DNA from: Xanthomonas pisi DSM 18956
GTDB taxonomy: Bacteria; Pseudomonadota; Gammaproteobacteria; Xanthomonadales; Xanthomonadaceae
Length of the DNA stretch: 63,859 bases
Assembly (NCBI RefSeq): GCF_001010415.1
Contig: NZ_JPLE01000075.1
Location: 1 to 63,859 of the forward strand
Reading direction: 5' to 3'
Part shown: in pieces, positions 17,295 through 25,807 of the stretch
How the letters are laid out: the number at the start of each line of letters is the position of its first letter
Position numbering within the stretch: the first letter of the stretch is position 1
The notes under the pieces: model-generated
What the model saw: only the letters and a program-made list of their open reading frames with translations
What the model was told of the DNA's origin: nothing
Database searches by the model: none
Translations under genes and position numbers: made by a program

Positions 17295-18614
17295 ATGCAA
17301 CGCAAATGGAAAGATCGTGGCGTCATCGTGTTGTCCATCGTGCTGCTGGCGCTCGGCCTGGGGCTGTGGATCGCGCTGCCGTGGATGTGGTTGCTGCCGA
17401 TCGCGGTGCTGCTGGCGGTGTGGCTGGCGGTCACGCGCACGGGCCGCCTGTCGCTGGCGGCCGCACGCATCGGTATCGCCAGCCTGCCGCAACGCTGGGG
17501 CTCGACGTCGGTGATCGTGGTCGGCATTGCCGGCGTGGTCGGTGTGCTGGTGGCGATGCTGGCGATGGGCCAGGGCTTCCAGGCCACGCTCAACAGCACC
17601 GGCGACGACACCACCGCGATTGTGCTGCGTGGCGGCTCGCAGGCGGAGACCAACTCGGTGATCACCCGCGACCTGGTGCCGCTGATCGGCAGCCTGCCCG
17701 GCATTGCCGCCGATGCCAATGGGCGCCCGATGGTATCGCCGGAGTTGTCGCAGGTGGTCAATATCGCCTCGCGCTCCGATGGCACCGACGTCAACGCGCA
17801 ATTGCGTGGCGTGGGCGAGCAGGCGTGGGGCGTGCACGACAAGGTCAAGATCGTGCAGGGCCGCCGCTTCACCACCGGCCTGCGCGAGATGGTGGTCGGC
17901 AAGGGCGCGTTGAACCAGTTCCGCGGCCTGGAGCTGGGCAAGACGCTGACCCTGGGCAGCCAGCAATGGACGGTGGTGGGCGTGTTCGCCTCCGGCGATG
18001 CGCACGACTCGGAGATGTGGACCGATGCGCAGACGCTGGCCACCACCTACAACCGCCGCGCGTATCAGTCGATCACCGTGCGTACCGCCGGCAAGGCCGG
18101 CTTCGATCAGTTCAAGACAGCCATGGCGGCCGACCCGCGGCTCAAGCTGGATGTGGAAACCACCCGCGCGTACTACGGCAAGCAGGGCGGCGGCTTGAAC
18201 AAGTTGATCAGCATCCTGGGCACGGTGATCGGCGCGATCATGGCGGTGGGCGCGGTGTTCGGCGCGCTCAACACCATGTATGCGGCAGTGGCCACGCGTG
18301 CGCGCGAAATCGCCACGATGCGCGCGATCGGGTTCCGCGGCACGCCGGTGATCATGGCACTGATGCTGGAAACCATGTTGCTGGCACTGCTGGGCGGGTT
18401 GCTGGGCGGATTGATCGCCTGGGCGGTGTTCAACGGCTATACCGTGTCCACGCTGGGCAACAACTTCAGCCAGGTGGTGTTCCAGTTCAAGGTGTCGCCG
18501 GAGCTGCTGTGGAGCGGCTTGAAGTGGGCGCTGGGCATTGGCCTGGTGGGCGGACTGTTCCCGGCACTGCGGGCGGCGCGCTTGCCGATCACCACGGCAT
18601 TGCGGGAGGTGTAG
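17295..18614 (+). CDS. MacB/FtsX-type ABC transporter permease 2
   Basis: A 439-residue permease. There are two close hydrophobic segments near the start (about 10-45), another at about 75-95, a periplasmic domain and the FtsX C-terminal core (ATRAREIATMRAIGFRGTPVIMALMLETMLLALLGG in part) ending PALRAARLPITTALREV. ATG 17295 is preferred over 17289 because AGGAG at 17283-17287 is then 7 bp away. Last gene of the exporter set; a short hairpin and family B repeats follow it. Confidence 0.92.
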   Translation: MQRKWKDRGVIVLSIVLLALGLGLWIALPWMWLLPIAVLLAVWLAVTRTGRLSLAAARIGIASLPQRWGSTSVIVVGIAGVVGVLVAMLAMGQGFQATLNSTGDDTTAIVLRGGSQAETNSVITRDLVPLIGSLPGIAADANGRPMVSPELSQVVNIASRSDGTDVNAQLRGVGEQAWGVHDKVKIVQGRRFTTGLREMVVGKGALNQFRGLELGKTLTLGSQQWTVVGVFASGDAHDSEMWTDAQTLATTYNRRAYQSITVRTAGKAGFDQFKTAMAADPRLKLDVETTRAYYGKQGGGLNKLISILGTVIGAIMAVGAVFGALNTMYAAVATRAREIATMRAIGFRGTPVIMALMLETMLLALLGGLLGGLIAWAVFNGYTVSTLGNNFSQVVFQFKVSPELLWSGLKWALGIGLVGGLFPALRAARLPITTALREV

Positions 18615-18615
18615 C

Positions 18616-18661
18616 GCGGGCCGTGGCCCGCCGGGAATGGGGAATGGGGAGTGGGGAATCG
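18616..18661. repeat. Hairpin plus family B repeat after the exporter operon
   Basis: GCGGGCC-GT-GGCCCGC at 18616-18631 is followed by GGGAATGGGGAATGGGGAGT-like units to 18661, related to the element at 5394-5479. It lies 1 bp after the last permease stop and may end the operon transcript. Confidence 0.55.
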
Positions 18662-18797
18662 TGACAGCCAAAGCAGGGCACATGCGCTGCTGCTGAATAG
18701 ATTGCAGGCTGTCATGATTTTGTCACCGCAGTGAGGTAGATGCGCGGGCCGGGCAGGCCGTAGCCTGCCCGGCCGTTTGATCCAACGATGTACTGCC

Positions 18798-19913
18798 ATG
18801 ACGCGCCTGTTTCTGCTGGCCTGCGCCTGCCTGTGGCTGGCCGGCTGTTCTTCGTCCTCCACCTCGCTCAGCGAGCGCCTGGTCGCGCCCGGTGGCGTGT
18901 CGCCGTTGCTGGACGAAGAACGCATCGCCGCCACCATCGCCACGGTACCCAGCCGCAGCGGCCACGTGACCACGCGCGACCAGGTGCCGATCTTCTGGCG
19001 TGCGATCGATCCGGGCCAGTACGCCATGCGCTACCGCTACCTGGGCCAGCGCAGCGACCCGGCGCATGCGCTGGATGTGGACTTCAGCTTCAGCGTGCCC
19101 CACGTGCCGCCGCCAGCGCCGCGTGGCACCGTGGTGTTGCTGCACGGCTGGATGATGGACGGCGATTCGCTGTTGCCGTGGTCGCTGCAACTGGCACAGG
19201 CCGGCTACCGGGTGATCACCATCGATCTGCGCAACCACGGCCATTCCGGCGGCGGGCCGTCGGGCTACGGCACGCGCGAGTCCGACGACGTGATCGATGT
19301 CATCAACGCACTGCAACCGCGCGGCGAAATCCGCGGGCCGCTGTATCTGTTCGGCATTTCCTACGGCGCGGCCACCGCGCTGTTCACTGCCGACAAGCTT
19401 GGGCCGCGCGTGGCCGGCGTGGTGGCGATGGAATCCTTCGCCAATGCCGGGCGCGGCATCCGCGACATGGTGCCGCATCTGCTGACCAGCCAGCCCAGCG
19501 GCTGGCGCGGGCACGCGGTGGCGGCGTATGCGCGCTGGCGGTATGCCGACCAGAATCTCGATGCGGTGATCGCCGCCGCCGACACCCAGCTCAAGCTGGA
19601 TCTGGACCACGTCGATGTGGCGCAGGCGCTGGCCGACACGCGCAGCTGCGTACTGCTGCTGCATGGCGATGCCGATCAGCACATTCCGGTGGCGCATGGT
19701 CGCACCCTGGCGCTGGCCAATGCGCGTGCGCATTACGTGGAGTTGCCCGGCGAAAATCATCTGAGCCTGCCGTTGCGGCTGGACCTGCTCGGCGCACCGA
19801 TCGACCACTGGCTGGCGCAGGTTCAACAAGGCCCGGGCGCCTGCCCTGCCCCGCAGGCACTGCCGACCTCCACGCTGGCGGTTGCAATGCCGGTACCGGT
19901 GCCAAGTAGCTGA
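18798..19913 (+). CDS. Lipoprotein alpha/beta hydrolase
   Basis: A 371-residue protein. The lipoprotein signal peptide ends in the lipobox LAGC (Cys at about residue 17). The alpha/beta-hydrolase core shows the oxyanion region VVLLHGWMMDG, DLRNHGHSGG, the nucleophile elbow GISYGAA (Ser), an acid in LLHGDADQHIPV and a probable catalytic His in ENHLSLPL. Substrate unknown; the family includes esterases, lipases and peptidases. The end (after about residue 340) is a low-complexity tail. Convergent with the RarD-like gene. Confidence 0.85.
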   Translation: MTRLFLLACACLWLAGCSSSSTSLSERLVAPGGVSPLLDEERIAATIATVPSRSGHVTTRDQVPIFWRAIDPGQYAMRYRYLGQRSDPAHALDVDFSFSVPHVPPPAPRGTVVLLHGWMMDGDSLLPWSLQLAQAGYRVITIDLRNHGHSGGGPSGYGTRESDDVIDVINALQPRGEIRGPLYLFGISYGAATALFTADKLGPRVAGVVAMESFANAGRGIRDMVPHLLTSQPSGWRGHAVAAYARWRYADQNLDAVIAAADTQLKLDLDHVDVAQALADTRSCVLLLHGDADQHIPVAHGRTLALANARAHYVELPGENHLSLPLRLDLLGAPIDHWLAQVQQGPGACPAPQALPTSTLAVAMPVPVPSS

Positions 19914-19962
19914 TCGCCGCACCGGCTTACGTCCTGCACACAGCACGCCGCCTGGCAGGCGC

Positions 19963-20880
19963 TCAGCGCCCCGCCACCGGCTGCCGCGCGCGCAGCACGC
20001 TATCGCCGACGAATAACAGCAGCCCGATCCAGATCGCAGCGAATCCGATCGCACGCCCCTGGTCGAACGGCTCATGGAAGAACCACACGCCCAGCAACAA
20101 CTGCAGGCTCGGCCCGATGTACTGCAGGATGCCCACCAGCGACAGCGGGATGCGCCGCACGCCGTAGGCAAACCCGATCAGCGGCACAGCGGTCACCACG
20201 CCGCCGAAGATCAGCAACAGATCGGTCCGCAACTCCCAGCCGCTGAAGAACGCGCCGCCGTGGCCCTGCTCGCCCCATGCCGCCAGCACCAGTGCCGGCA
20301 CGAACAGATACACGCTTTCCACGCCCAGGCCGGCCACCGGGTCCACCGCCACCAGCTTGCGCAGCAACCCGTAAAGGCCGAACGAGACCGCCAGCCCCAG
20401 CGCGATCCACGGCGGCGCACCGGCATCGATGGTCAGCCACAGCACGCCGATGGCGGCGCACGCCACGGCCAGCCACTGGATGCCGCGCAGGCGCTCTTTC
20501 AGCACCAGCACGCCCAGCAAGACGCTCAGCAATGGATTGATGAAGTAGCCCAGGCTGGCTTCGATCACATGCCCGGCGTTGATGGCCCAGATATACAGGC
20601 CCCAATTGAAGGCGATCGCCACGCTGCTGGCGGCCAGCATCCACAACGCGCGCGGCTGCGCGGCGATCGTGCGCCACCAACGCAAGCCCGAGGTCGCCAC
20701 CAGCCATGCCACCACCAGCACCGCGCTCCACACGATGCGGTGCGCAATGATCTGCAGCGACGGCACCACCTTGAGCAGGTGCCAATACAACGGCACCAGG
20801 CCCCAGATCACAAAGCTCGCGGCGGTCATCAACAGACCGCGCCGCGCTTCCACCGCCGACACCGGCACAGACACGCTCAT
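19963..20880 (-). CDS. rarD: EamA-family transporter RarD
   Basis: A 305-residue protein with ten predicted transmembrane helices, fitting the DMT/EamA superfamily. RarD features are FVIWGLVPLYWHLLKVVPSL at the start (given in part), NWGLYIWAINAGHVIEASLGYFINPL and LQYIGPSLQLLLGVWFFHE. E. coli RarD was named for chloramphenicol-related phenotypes; its substrate is not established. Its ATG overlaps the stop of the upstream EamA gene (4 bp), so the two are cotranscribed. Confidence 0.92.
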   Translation of the reverse strand: MSVSVPVSAVEARRGLLMTAASFVIWGLVPLYWHLLKVVPSLQIIAHRIVWSAVLVVAWLVATSGLRWWRTIAAQPRALWMLAASSVAIAFNWGLYIWAINAGHVIEASLGYFINPLLSVLLGVLVLKERLRGIQWLAVACAAIGVLWLTIDAGAPPWIALGLAVSFGLYGLLRKLVAVDPVAGLGVESVYLFVPALVLAAWGEQGHGGAFFSGWELRTDLLLIFGGVVTAVPLIGFAYGVRRIPLSLVGILQYIGPSLQLLLGVWFFHEPFDQGRAIGFAAIWIGLLLFVGDSVLRARQPVAGR

Positions 20881-21773
20881 CGTCGCGCCCTGGCCAGGGT
20901 GACCACCAGCACGCCACCCAGAATCACTGCCATCGCGCCGATGTCGTGCGCGGTGAAACGCTCATGTCCCAGCCACGCCCCCAGCGCCACCGCAATCACC
21001 GGATTGACGTAGGCATAGCTGCCCGCCAGCGCCGGGCGCACGTGATGCAGCAGCCACACGTAGGCAGTGAACGCCACGATCGAGCCGAACACGCACAGAT
21101 ACGCCACGGCCATCAGTCCATGCGGCGTTGGCCAGGCATGCGGGCGCTCGCCGATCAGCAGGCCGGTGCTCACCAGCAACACGCCGCCGCACAGCATCTG
21201 CCCGGCGGCGGTCATGAAGGGCGACGGCAGATCGCGTCCGCGCGACCACACCGAGCCGAATGCCCAGCCGATCGGCGCGATCAGCAGCAACACCAATCCT
21301 CCCGGCGTTGCGGTCAGGCTGCTGCCGGCGTTGAGCCACACCACGCCCACAAATCCGATCACGATGCCCAGCCATTCGCCGCCGCTGGCGTGCTGTCCGC
21401 GCAACGCGCCGAATAGCGCCATCCACAGCGGCACCGACGCCACCGCCGTGGCGGCCAGGCCCGAGGACACGCTGCGCTCTGCCAGCACCACCATGCCATT
21501 GCCCAGCAGCAGCAACGCGGCGCCCATCAAGGCCACGTTCTTCCATTGCGCACGCGTCGGCGCCGCCACGCCCCGCCAGCGCAGCACGCTGTAGAGCACG
21601 CTGCCGGCGATGATGAAGCGCGCGCCGGACACCATCGTCAGCGGCTGCGCGCCGCCTTCCAGGGCAAACCGGATCGCCAGATAGGTCGAGCCCCAGACCA
21701 CATAGACCAGCAGCAACGCAACAGCGACCAAGCCACTGCGCGCAGGCGCGGCAGCGTCGTGAGAGGAAGACAT
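20877..21773 (-). CDS. EamA-family transporter (YedA/PagO-like)
   Basis: A 298-residue DMT transporter with ten hydrophobic segments and two EamA repeats. It begins LLVYVVWGSTYLAIRFALEG (the YedA signature) and contains SGLAATAVASVPLWMALFG and YAYVNPVIAVALGAWLGHE. Members export amino acids or metabolites. First gene of a two-gene EamA operon with rarD. ATG 21773 is chosen because the upstream extension is not membrane-like. Confidence 0.9.
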   Translation of the reverse strand: MSSSHDAAAPARSGLVAVALLLVYVVWGSTYLAIRFALEGGAQPLTMVSGARFIIAGSVLYSVLRWRGVAAPTRAQWKNVALMGAALLLLGNGMVVLAERSVSSGLAATAVASVPLWMALFGALRGQHASGGEWLGIVIGFVGVVWLNAGSSLTATPGGLVLLLIAPIGWAFGSVWSRGRDLPSPFMTAAGQMLCGGVLLVSTGLLIGERPHAWPTPHGLMAVAYLCVFGSIVAFTAYVWLLHHVRPALAGSYAYVNPVIAVALGAWLGHERFTAHDIGAMAVILGGVLVVTLARARR

Positions 21774-22129
21774 CGGAACAAAGCCAAGTGCAGCGGAAGC
21801 CTGCATTCTAGAGCACCTGCCCAGGCACAACGGCGGCTGACGACACCCGCCAGGCACGCCTCAGGCGCATGCACGATGCGCGGCAGCATCATGGCTGCGG
21901 GGGTGTGCCGATGATGCGCAACGGCGGCGTCTGTCTGGACGCGATGCAAGAGCCGGTGCAAGGCGCGGCGTCGAGCATGCACGACAAGCGCAGCCGCCCC
22001 TTGGAAGATGCCGATGCAGGGCAGCGACCGCGTCCGTCTGCTGGTCGCACAGTCGTGTGCTGATCGCTCCACATGCCCTTGCCCGCTGCGCGCGCTATGG
22101 TGCAGCACACCCCTCGTGCCGGAGCGCAG
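21774..22129. other. Intergenic stretch between divergent genes, no feature seen
   Basis: 356 bp between the EamA start and the Rap1a-like start. It must hold promoters for both. I see no coding sequence with native codon bias, no strong palindrome and no repeat. Confidence 0.5.
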
Positions 22130-22525
22130 ATGCAGCGTCGCCTTCCCTGGCTGGCCATGGCCGCCCTGACCGTCTTGTCCACCACTGCAGCGGCACGTAC
22201 GCTCGAGCCGTGGGAGCTCAGTGGACGCAAATTGATCGAGGCCGGGCTGGACGGCTCGCTGGCGCCGGAGATCGACGCGCCGAACCAGCCCGAACTCAAG
22301 GTCATGGTGTCGGCCAGTCGCGCCGGCGCCTATGTGCTCGGCGTGGCCAGCACCAGCTATCGCACGCAATGGTGCCTGCCTGCGGGCCAGGCTGAGCTGC
22401 CGGACCTGCAGGTGATCTTCGCCGACCTTGTCGCGCTCCCCGATGCGCGCCTGGACGAGGCGGCTCCCGGCCTGATCATCGAGGCACTGCGCAAGCGCTA
22501 TCCATGTGGCAAACGCAAAACGTAA
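22130..22525 (+). CDS. Secreted Rap1a/Tai-like domain protein
   Basis: A 131-residue protein. A signal peptide (RRLPWLAMAALTVLSTTAAA, cleavage near residue 21-22) leads into a small domain with two cysteines spaced as in the Rap1a/Tai immunity family: WCLPAGQAEL, then LPDARLDEAAPGLIIEALRKRYPC. Rap1a proteins neutralise type VI amidase effectors in Serratia and relatives, but many family members occur far from T6SS genes, as here. No effector gene is adjacent. The GGAG 9 bp before the ATG supports this start. Family placement is by eye and moderately sure. Confidence 0.65.
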   Translation: MQRRLPWLAMAALTVLSTTAAARTLEPWELSGRKLIEAGLDGSLAPEIDAPNQPELKVMVSASRAGAYVLGVASTSYRTQWCLPAGQAELPDLQVIFADLVALPDARLDEAAPGLIIEALRKRYPCGKRKT

Positions 22526-22587
22526 AACCGCAGCCGATGCACCCCGCCCGGGCCATTGCAGGCGGCGCGCACGGCCAGCGATGACCA

Positions 22588-22625
22588 TGCAATGCCCGGC
22601 CGGTAAAACCGCGCCGGGCATTGCA
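22588..22625. terminator. Long hairpin between convergent genes
   Basis: A perfect 13-bp stem (TGCAATGCCCGGC / GCCGGGCATTGCA) encloses an inner CGGT-AAA-ACCG hairpin. It lies between two convergent stop codons (22525 and 22637). No T tract follows on either strand, so it may protect 3' ends as well as terminate. Confidence 0.55.
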
Positions 22626-22636
22626 CCCGTCAGGCC

Positions 22637-24289
22637 TTACTTGCGCGCGGCATCGCTCCTGGCGCGGATGGCCTTGAACTCCGAACCATCCTGCCAGCTC
22701 GGCCACTGCCGGCCGTTGGCCAGCGCCACGCCCACGTCGTAGACCAGCGTGGTATCGGCCGCATGCCCGGTGGCATCCCACTGCGGAGTCCAGCGGTCGC
22801 AGGGCTGGTGGTAGCAGTCGGCAAAGTAGTTATCGCGCAATGCCTTGCCCGCCTTGACGCCGCCCTTGAGCATGTCCAGGCCCGGGCCTGCAGTGATCGC
22901 CGGCACGCCCATGCGCGCGAAGGCGAAATGGTCGGCGCGGTAGAAGAAGCCCGCTTCCAGATTCGGGTCCGGCGAATAGCTGCGATCGCGCGCCTTGGCC
23001 GCCTGTTCCAGATCGCCTTCCAGCGACACGCGGCCGCGGCCCCACGACGCGATATCGTGCGTCGGGCCATCCGGGCTGAACATCTCCATGTTGAGTACCG
23101 CCACGGTCTTGTCCAACGGCGCCAGCGGATGGGCGGCGTAATAGTTGGCCCCGAGCAAACCCTTTTCTTCGGCGGTCAATGCAATGAAGTACAGCGTGCG
23201 CTGCGGCTTGGGGCCGGCGGCGAACACCCGCGCCAGTTCCAGCACGCTGGCCACGCCGGTGGCGTTGTCCACCGCACCGCGTCGCACCGTGTCGCCGCTC
23301 GCATCGGCCTTGCCGATCCCGAATGCATCCCAGTGTGCGGAGAAGATCACCGTCTCGTCCGGATGCTGGCTGCCGGTGAGCTTGGCCACCACGTTATGCG
23401 TCACCACGCGTTCGCGCTTGAGCTTGAAGTCCACCGACAACGTGGCATCGCCCAGCGGCATCGGTACGAAGTCGCGCTGCTGCGCGCGCTGCCTGGCCTG
23501 TTCGAAATCCAGCCCGGCCTGCTTGAACAGCGACGTTGCCAGCGTCCGCTGCATCCAGCCGCGCACCGGCACGTGCTGCGCGCGGGCATCGGCATCGCTG
23601 CGTTCGATATCGAACAGCGGCGACAGGCCCGAGCTCTGCACCGTGGCCCAGCCATACGCGGCCGGCGCGGTCTCGTGCACGATCAGCACACCGGCGGCGC
23701 CGCGGCGCGCGGCTTCTTCGTACTTGTAGGTCCAACGGCCGTAGTAGGTGACCGCCTTGCCGTCGAACGCACCCGGCTGTGCGGTGTCGAAGTCGGCATC
23801 GTTGATCAGCACCACGGCGATCTTGCCGCGCAGGTCCACGCCCTTGTAATCGTCCCACTGCCGCTCCGGCGCGCTGATGCCGTAGCCGACGAACACCAGC
23901 GGCGCATGCTTCAGCGCCACCTTGTCGATCGGCCGCAGGCTCTGCAAGGTCACATCGGTGCCGTTGACCAACGTCTGCGTCTTGCCGGCGACACGCAACG
24001 TGGCATTGACCGGGCCATCCACCTGCGCACGGACCAGCGGCACGGCCTGGGTCCAACCGCCCTGCTCGCCACCCGGCTGCACGCCCGCGGCCTTGAACTG
24101 CTCGACCAGATAATCGACGGTGCGCTGCTCGCCGGCGCTGGCCGGCGCACGGCCTTCGAATTCATCCGATGCCAGCAGACGCACGTGCCGCGACAACGCC
24201 TCGGCATCGATGCCGCCACCCGGCAGATCGTTGGCGGCCTGCGCCACACCTCCCACGAACAGGCAGGCGGACAACAACAGGATGCGCAT
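22637..24289 (-). CDS. Secreted M28-family zinc aminopeptidase
   Basis: A 550-residue peptidase. A signal peptide (MRILLLSACLFVGGVAQA) is followed by an N-terminal helical part, a PA (protease-associated) insert (about 130-280) and the M28 core. Di-zinc ligands are seen in FSAHWDAFG (His), GAVDNATGVAS (bridging Asp), TAEEKGLLGA (catalytic Glu plus Glu ligand), and a His near the end in YHQPCDRWTP. It probably trims peptides in the periplasm or outside the cell. ATG 24289 is chosen because the signal peptide starts there; upstream sequence is not coding. Confidence 0.92.
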   Translation of the reverse strand: MRILLLSACLFVGGVAQAANDLPGGGIDAEALSRHVRLLASDEFEGRAPASAGEQRTVDYLVEQFKAAGVQPGGEQGGWTQAVPLVRAQVDGPVNATLRVAGKTQTLVNGTDVTLQSLRPIDKVALKHAPLVFVGYGISAPERQWDDYKGVDLRGKIAVVLINDADFDTAQPGAFDGKAVTYYGRWTYKYEEAARRGAAGVLIVHETAPAAYGWATVQSSGLSPLFDIERSDADARAQHVPVRGWMQRTLATSLFKQAGLDFEQARQRAQQRDFVPMPLGDATLSVDFKLKRERVVTHNVVAKLTGSQHPDETVIFSAHWDAFGIGKADASGDTVRRGAVDNATGVASVLELARVFAAGPKPQRTLYFIALTAEEKGLLGANYYAAHPLAPLDKTVAVLNMEMFSPDGPTHDIASWGRGRVSLEGDLEQAAKARDRSYSPDPNLEAGFFYRADHFAFARMGVPAITAGPGLDMLKGGVKAGKALRDNYFADCYHQPCDRWTPQWDATGHAADTTLVYDVGVALANGRQWPSWQDGSEFKAIRARSDAARK

Positions 24290-24674
24290 CGGGTTCACGG
24301 CAAGGCCTTGCAACGGATAGATGACACGTAGTTTACAAGCGCGCGGCCATGACGGAACGCAATGCGGTGGCAAGACGCTCATTCGCTGCGGTTGCCCGAT
24401 GTCTCGCAGCCCGGGGCCCCGCCTGGCCGTATCGAGCAGGTCGCGCATGCGAGTGCATGGCCGCCTCTTGCGACGCAGATCGCTCAGGCCCGCCTGCATT
24501 CTCGTGCCGGAGCAGACCACATCACCATCCAGCCATGCACCCGGCAGGCAGGCACCGTATCGCCAGGCGACGCATGCAACGTGGCCTGCATTGCGCCCGG
24601 TGCGTGCGCTGGCCGATCAATCGCGCGCGCATGCCTCGCTCGTCACCCCATCCTCCACGATCGACCCAAAGCAC
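24290..24674. other. Intergenic stretch, no feature seen
   Basis: 385 bp between the M28 peptidase start and the MBL-fold gene stop. Frames here lack native third-position bias. It should contain the M28 promoter. I see no repeat, palindrome or RNA gene. Confidence 0.45.
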
Positions 24675-25613
24675 TCAGCGCGACGCACGGTCCAGCCAGC
24701 ATTCCAACCCTTGCGCATTGAGTTCGATATCGATGGCCAGCAACTGCTCCACCGCCGCATCGTCCAAGCGGCAACCATGTTGACGCGCGCGCTCCAGATA
24801 CAACTCGGTCAACGCCGCCACCATGCAGCGGTGACGGTCCGCACGTGCTGCGCAGCCCAGCGCAATCTCGGTCATCGCATGGATCTGCTGCGTCAATGCG
24901 CGCGCCAGCGGCTCGGGCGCGGTGACCCGGCCGTAATGGGTGAGATACATCGCCTGCGGCGCAGCCTCCATCAAGCGGGCGATCGACTGCAGCATCGCAT
25001 CCGGCTCGAACTGCACCGGCGAGGACGTCGGCAGGATGAAGGCGCCTTGCGCGCTATCGAGCTGGCGATACGACAGCCCGAACGTGTCGCCGGTGAACCA
25101 GCTGCGACTGCGCGCGTCCCACACGCATAGATGATGGCGCGCATGCCCGGGCGTATCGATCGTGCGCAGCGCGCGCTCGCCCAGCAGCACCGATTGACCA
25201 TCCACCGCCTCCACCACGCGCCCGGCCGGCACCGGCACGATCTCGCCGTAACTGCGCGCCATTTCCGCCTCGCCATACACCGCGGTAGCACCGGCAATCA
25301 GGCGTGCGGGGTCGATCAGATGCGGCGCACCGCGTGGATGCACCAGCACGCGCGCGTTGGGCAGATGCTGCAGCAAGGCACCGGCACCGCCGGCGTGATC
25401 CAGGTGCACATGGGTCAGAATCAACCACTCCACCTGCGCAGGCGTCAGTCCGGCGCCCTGCACTGCCGCCAACATGTGCGGCACCGACAGCGAGGTCCCG
25501 CAATCGACAAACGCTCCGCGTTGCGCCTCGACAATCAGATACGCCGCGTCGAACTGCACGCCGCCAAAGCCGGTGTCGATGGTGTGGATGCTGGAATCGG
25601 CCGATGCTGTCAT
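24675..25613 (-). CDS. MBL-fold metallo-hydrolase
   Basis: A 312-residue protein with the zinc motif HVHLDHAGG (HxHxDH), a further His in DTPGHARHHLCVW, the bridging Asp in FTGDTFGLSY and a last His in MYLTHYGR. The N-terminal domain reads like glyoxalase II or lactonase-type hydrolases. The C-terminal 70 residues are helical (RARQHGCRLDDAAVEQLL). Substrate not predictable; thiolesters or lactones are typical. GGAGCAGGA directly precedes the ATG. Confidence 0.9.
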   Translation of the reverse strand: MTASADSSIHTIDTGFGGVQFDAAYLIVEAQRGAFVDCGTSLSVPHMLAAVQGAGLTPAQVEWLILTHVHLDHAGGAGALLQHLPNARVLVHPRGAPHLIDPARLIAGATAVYGEAEMARSYGEIVPVPAGRVVEAVDGQSVLLGERALRTIDTPGHARHHLCVWDARSRSWFTGDTFGLSYRQLDSAQGAFILPTSSPVQFEPDAMLQSIARLMEAAPQAMYLTHYGRVTAPEPLARALTQQIHAMTEIALGCAARADRHRCMVAALTELYLERARQHGCRLDDAAVEQLLAIDIELNAQGLECWLDRASR

Positions 25614-25807
25614 TCCTGCTCCGTGACGATGAAGACAGCCGCAGTGTAGGCGCAAGCAATGCGTGCGCGGTGTGCCGACGGTTCCAGGCAACGATGCGTT
25701 AACGCAAGGGATTCAACCACCTGACAGGCGACGTGATCGACCTCGGCGCCGCACGCGGATGCAATCAGCGTGCAAGGCTGCCGCCGTCCCATGCGCGCGC
25801 GCCTGGA

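Noticed and set aside
22763..24331. 522-codon plus-strand frame opposite the M28 peptidase
   Set aside because: Shadow of the minus-strand peptidase, which has all its zinc ligands and a signal peptide.
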